A stretch of 64,000 nucleotides of DNA from the NCBI GenBank assembly GCA_963989245.1, contig OZ022353.1:24550524-24614523 (forward strand), read 5' to 3'. The translations under genes and the position numbers were made by a program. The notes beneath the pieces are model-generated. The model had not been told where the DNA came from. It searched no databases and saw only the letters and a list, made by a program, of their open reading frames with translations. Shown one piece after another: positions 62,869 through 64,000 of the stretch. Numbering within the stretch: the stretch's first letter is position 1; the number at the start of each line of letters is the position of its first letter. Source of the stretch: Nansenia antarctica (Eukaryota > Chordata > Actinopteri > Argentiniformes > Microstomatidae).

Positions 62869-64000
62869 CAAAGGTGGACGCTGTGCTGCAGCTCCCACGC
62901 CCTACCAGCATTAGAGCTTTGCAGGAGTTCCTGGGGATGGTGCATTTCTACCATCAATTCATCCCTGCCCACCTAATGCGACCCCTGTATGGGGCTCTCA
63001 AGGACAAGACCCCCAAGCACGTCATCGCATGGTCTGACGAAATGTCAAAGACACCAAGGAAGCCCTCGCGAGCGTGACCATGCTGACTCACCCCGTGCCT
63101 GAGGCTTCCGTGGCCTTGACAACTGATGACTCAGATTATGCCGTCGGAGCCTTTTACGAACAGCTGGTCAAGGGGGTTTGGCAACCCCTGGCATTTTTTT
63201 GCCGACAGCTCCGTTCCAGTGAGCAAAAATACAGCACCTTTGACCGAGAGCTCCTCGCCCTGTACTTGGCAGTCCAGCACTTCCGTTTCCTGCTGGAGGC
63301 TCGTCCATTCACTGTTTTTGTGGACCACAAACCATAGATTTTTGCCATGGCTAAGGTGTCGGAGCCGTGGTCTGCCAGGCAGCAGCGTCATCTGGCTTTT
63401 ATCTCCGAGTTCACTACAGACATCCGGCATGTGGTGGGGAAGGACAACCCCGTAGCTGACTGCCTCTCTCGTGCCACCATCAGGGCTGTCCACCTCGGCA
63501 TCGACTACGCCCGTATGGCTGCGGATCAGGTTTCGGACCCGGACATCCAGGCATGTAGGACTAAGGTTACTGGCCTCCAGTTGGCGGACGTCCCCTTCAG
63601 TGACGGCGGCACAACACTGCTTTGTGACAAGTCCATGGAGCAGCCGCGCCCAGTGGTTCCACATGCATGGAGACGACAAGTTTTTGAGGCCATACATAGC
63701 CTCTCACACCCAGGCAGGAAACCATCGCAGTGCCTTATTGCGGCGAATTTCGTCTGGCCCAGTATGAAGGTTGACATTGGTGGGTGTGTCAGGACCTGCG
63801 TGGCATGCCAACGTGCAAAGATCCATTGGCATGTTAAGGCCCCGTTGGACGTCGATCTGGGGGGGCCCCTTCCCGCCTCCAGGGGGTACACTCACCTTCT
63901 GACGATGGTGGACAGGACCACCCGTTGGCCGGAGGCCGTCCCACTGACTGAGACTACCACAGCTGAGGTGGCCCGCGCATTGGGCTCCCCTCAGACCTTT
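62869..64000 (+). pseudogene. Gypsy-3 RT end, RNase H and integrase
   Basis: The Gypsy frame resumes with LQLPRPTSIRALQEFLGMVH and shifts near 63070 into RNase H (STFDRELLALYLAVQHFRFL; FTVFVDHKP then TAG 63335-63337). In the same frame it continues into the tether (KDNPVADCLSRA) and the integrase zinc finger (HSLSHPGRKPS with CVRTCVACQRAK), reaching the core start TMVDRTTRWPEAVPL. It is cut by the window edge before the second catalytic Asp. Confidence 0.9.

Larger units (their letters stand above)
58485..64000 (+). mobile_element. Gypsy-3: decayed Ty3/Gypsy, interrupted, runs off the window
   Basis: Gag C-terminus, protease, a remnant of RT, then (after hAT copy 2 and a SINE) RT connection, RNase H and integrase up to the window edge. 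Stops and frameshifts are frequent. No LTR is seen inside the window. It belongs to a different Gypsy lineage from Gypsy-1 and -2: its protease reads CDTGAQVSVLP. Confidence 0.88.

Overview
The window reads as repeat-dense nuclear DNA of a teleost fish. The repeat families point there: L2 and Rex1-type LINEs with fish-type 3' tails, sushi-like chromodomain Ty3/Gypsy elements, many hAT families (ZBED, ZMYM1-like, KIAA1586-like), a Penelope-like element, a piggyBac, tRNA-derived SINEs, long (GT)n tracts and a Polinton/Maverick (adintovirus-like) element. No ordinary host gene is complete. The best host-like candidates are a seven-exon OB-fold gene at 24.5-26.8 kb and a terminal-exon candidate at 1.37-4.55 kb.

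Layout. 0-1.4 kb: unassigned DNA, then a 42-bp tandem array. 1.4-4.4 kb: hAT copy 1 (minus strand) with a perfect 8-bp target duplication. 4.6-12.7 kb: LINE and Tc1 debris. 12.75-19.47 kb: a decayed hAT split by a young Gypsy chromovirus (Gypsy-1). 19.49-40.71 kb: a Polinton-like element with inverted ends carrying capsid, protease, packaging ATPase, integrase and a truncated polymerase B. It is broken by two 8-bp-duplication hATs and holds a 6-kb foreign-looking segment with a ZNF fragment, an intact KIAA1586-type hAT gene and the OB-fold gene. 41.84-47.73 kb: Gypsy-2, internally deleted and hit by a 1.45-kb hAT that has captured a K2P potassium-channel exon. 48.95-54.24 kb: a Penelope-like element (minus) split by a piggyBac and by another inverted-repeat insertion. 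54.9-56.2 kb: Rex1-type LINE. 56.2-58.45 kb: internally deleted ZBED-type hAT. 58.5-64 kb: a decayed Gypsy (Gypsy-3), interrupted by hAT copy 2 (near-identical to copy 1, opposite orientation) and a SINE, running off the window.

The window shows nested transposition datable by who interrupts whom, and exact TSDs fix most boundaries. The main biological points are the channel-exon capture inside a hAT, the adintovirus-like gene set with an accessory gene that starts inside the terminal repeat, a spliced OB-fold gene ending 10 bp before the polymerase fragment, and two Gypsy elements that each show a self-complementary primer site and an in-phase -1 frameshift heptamer. Assignments come from reading motifs by eye; no database search was run.
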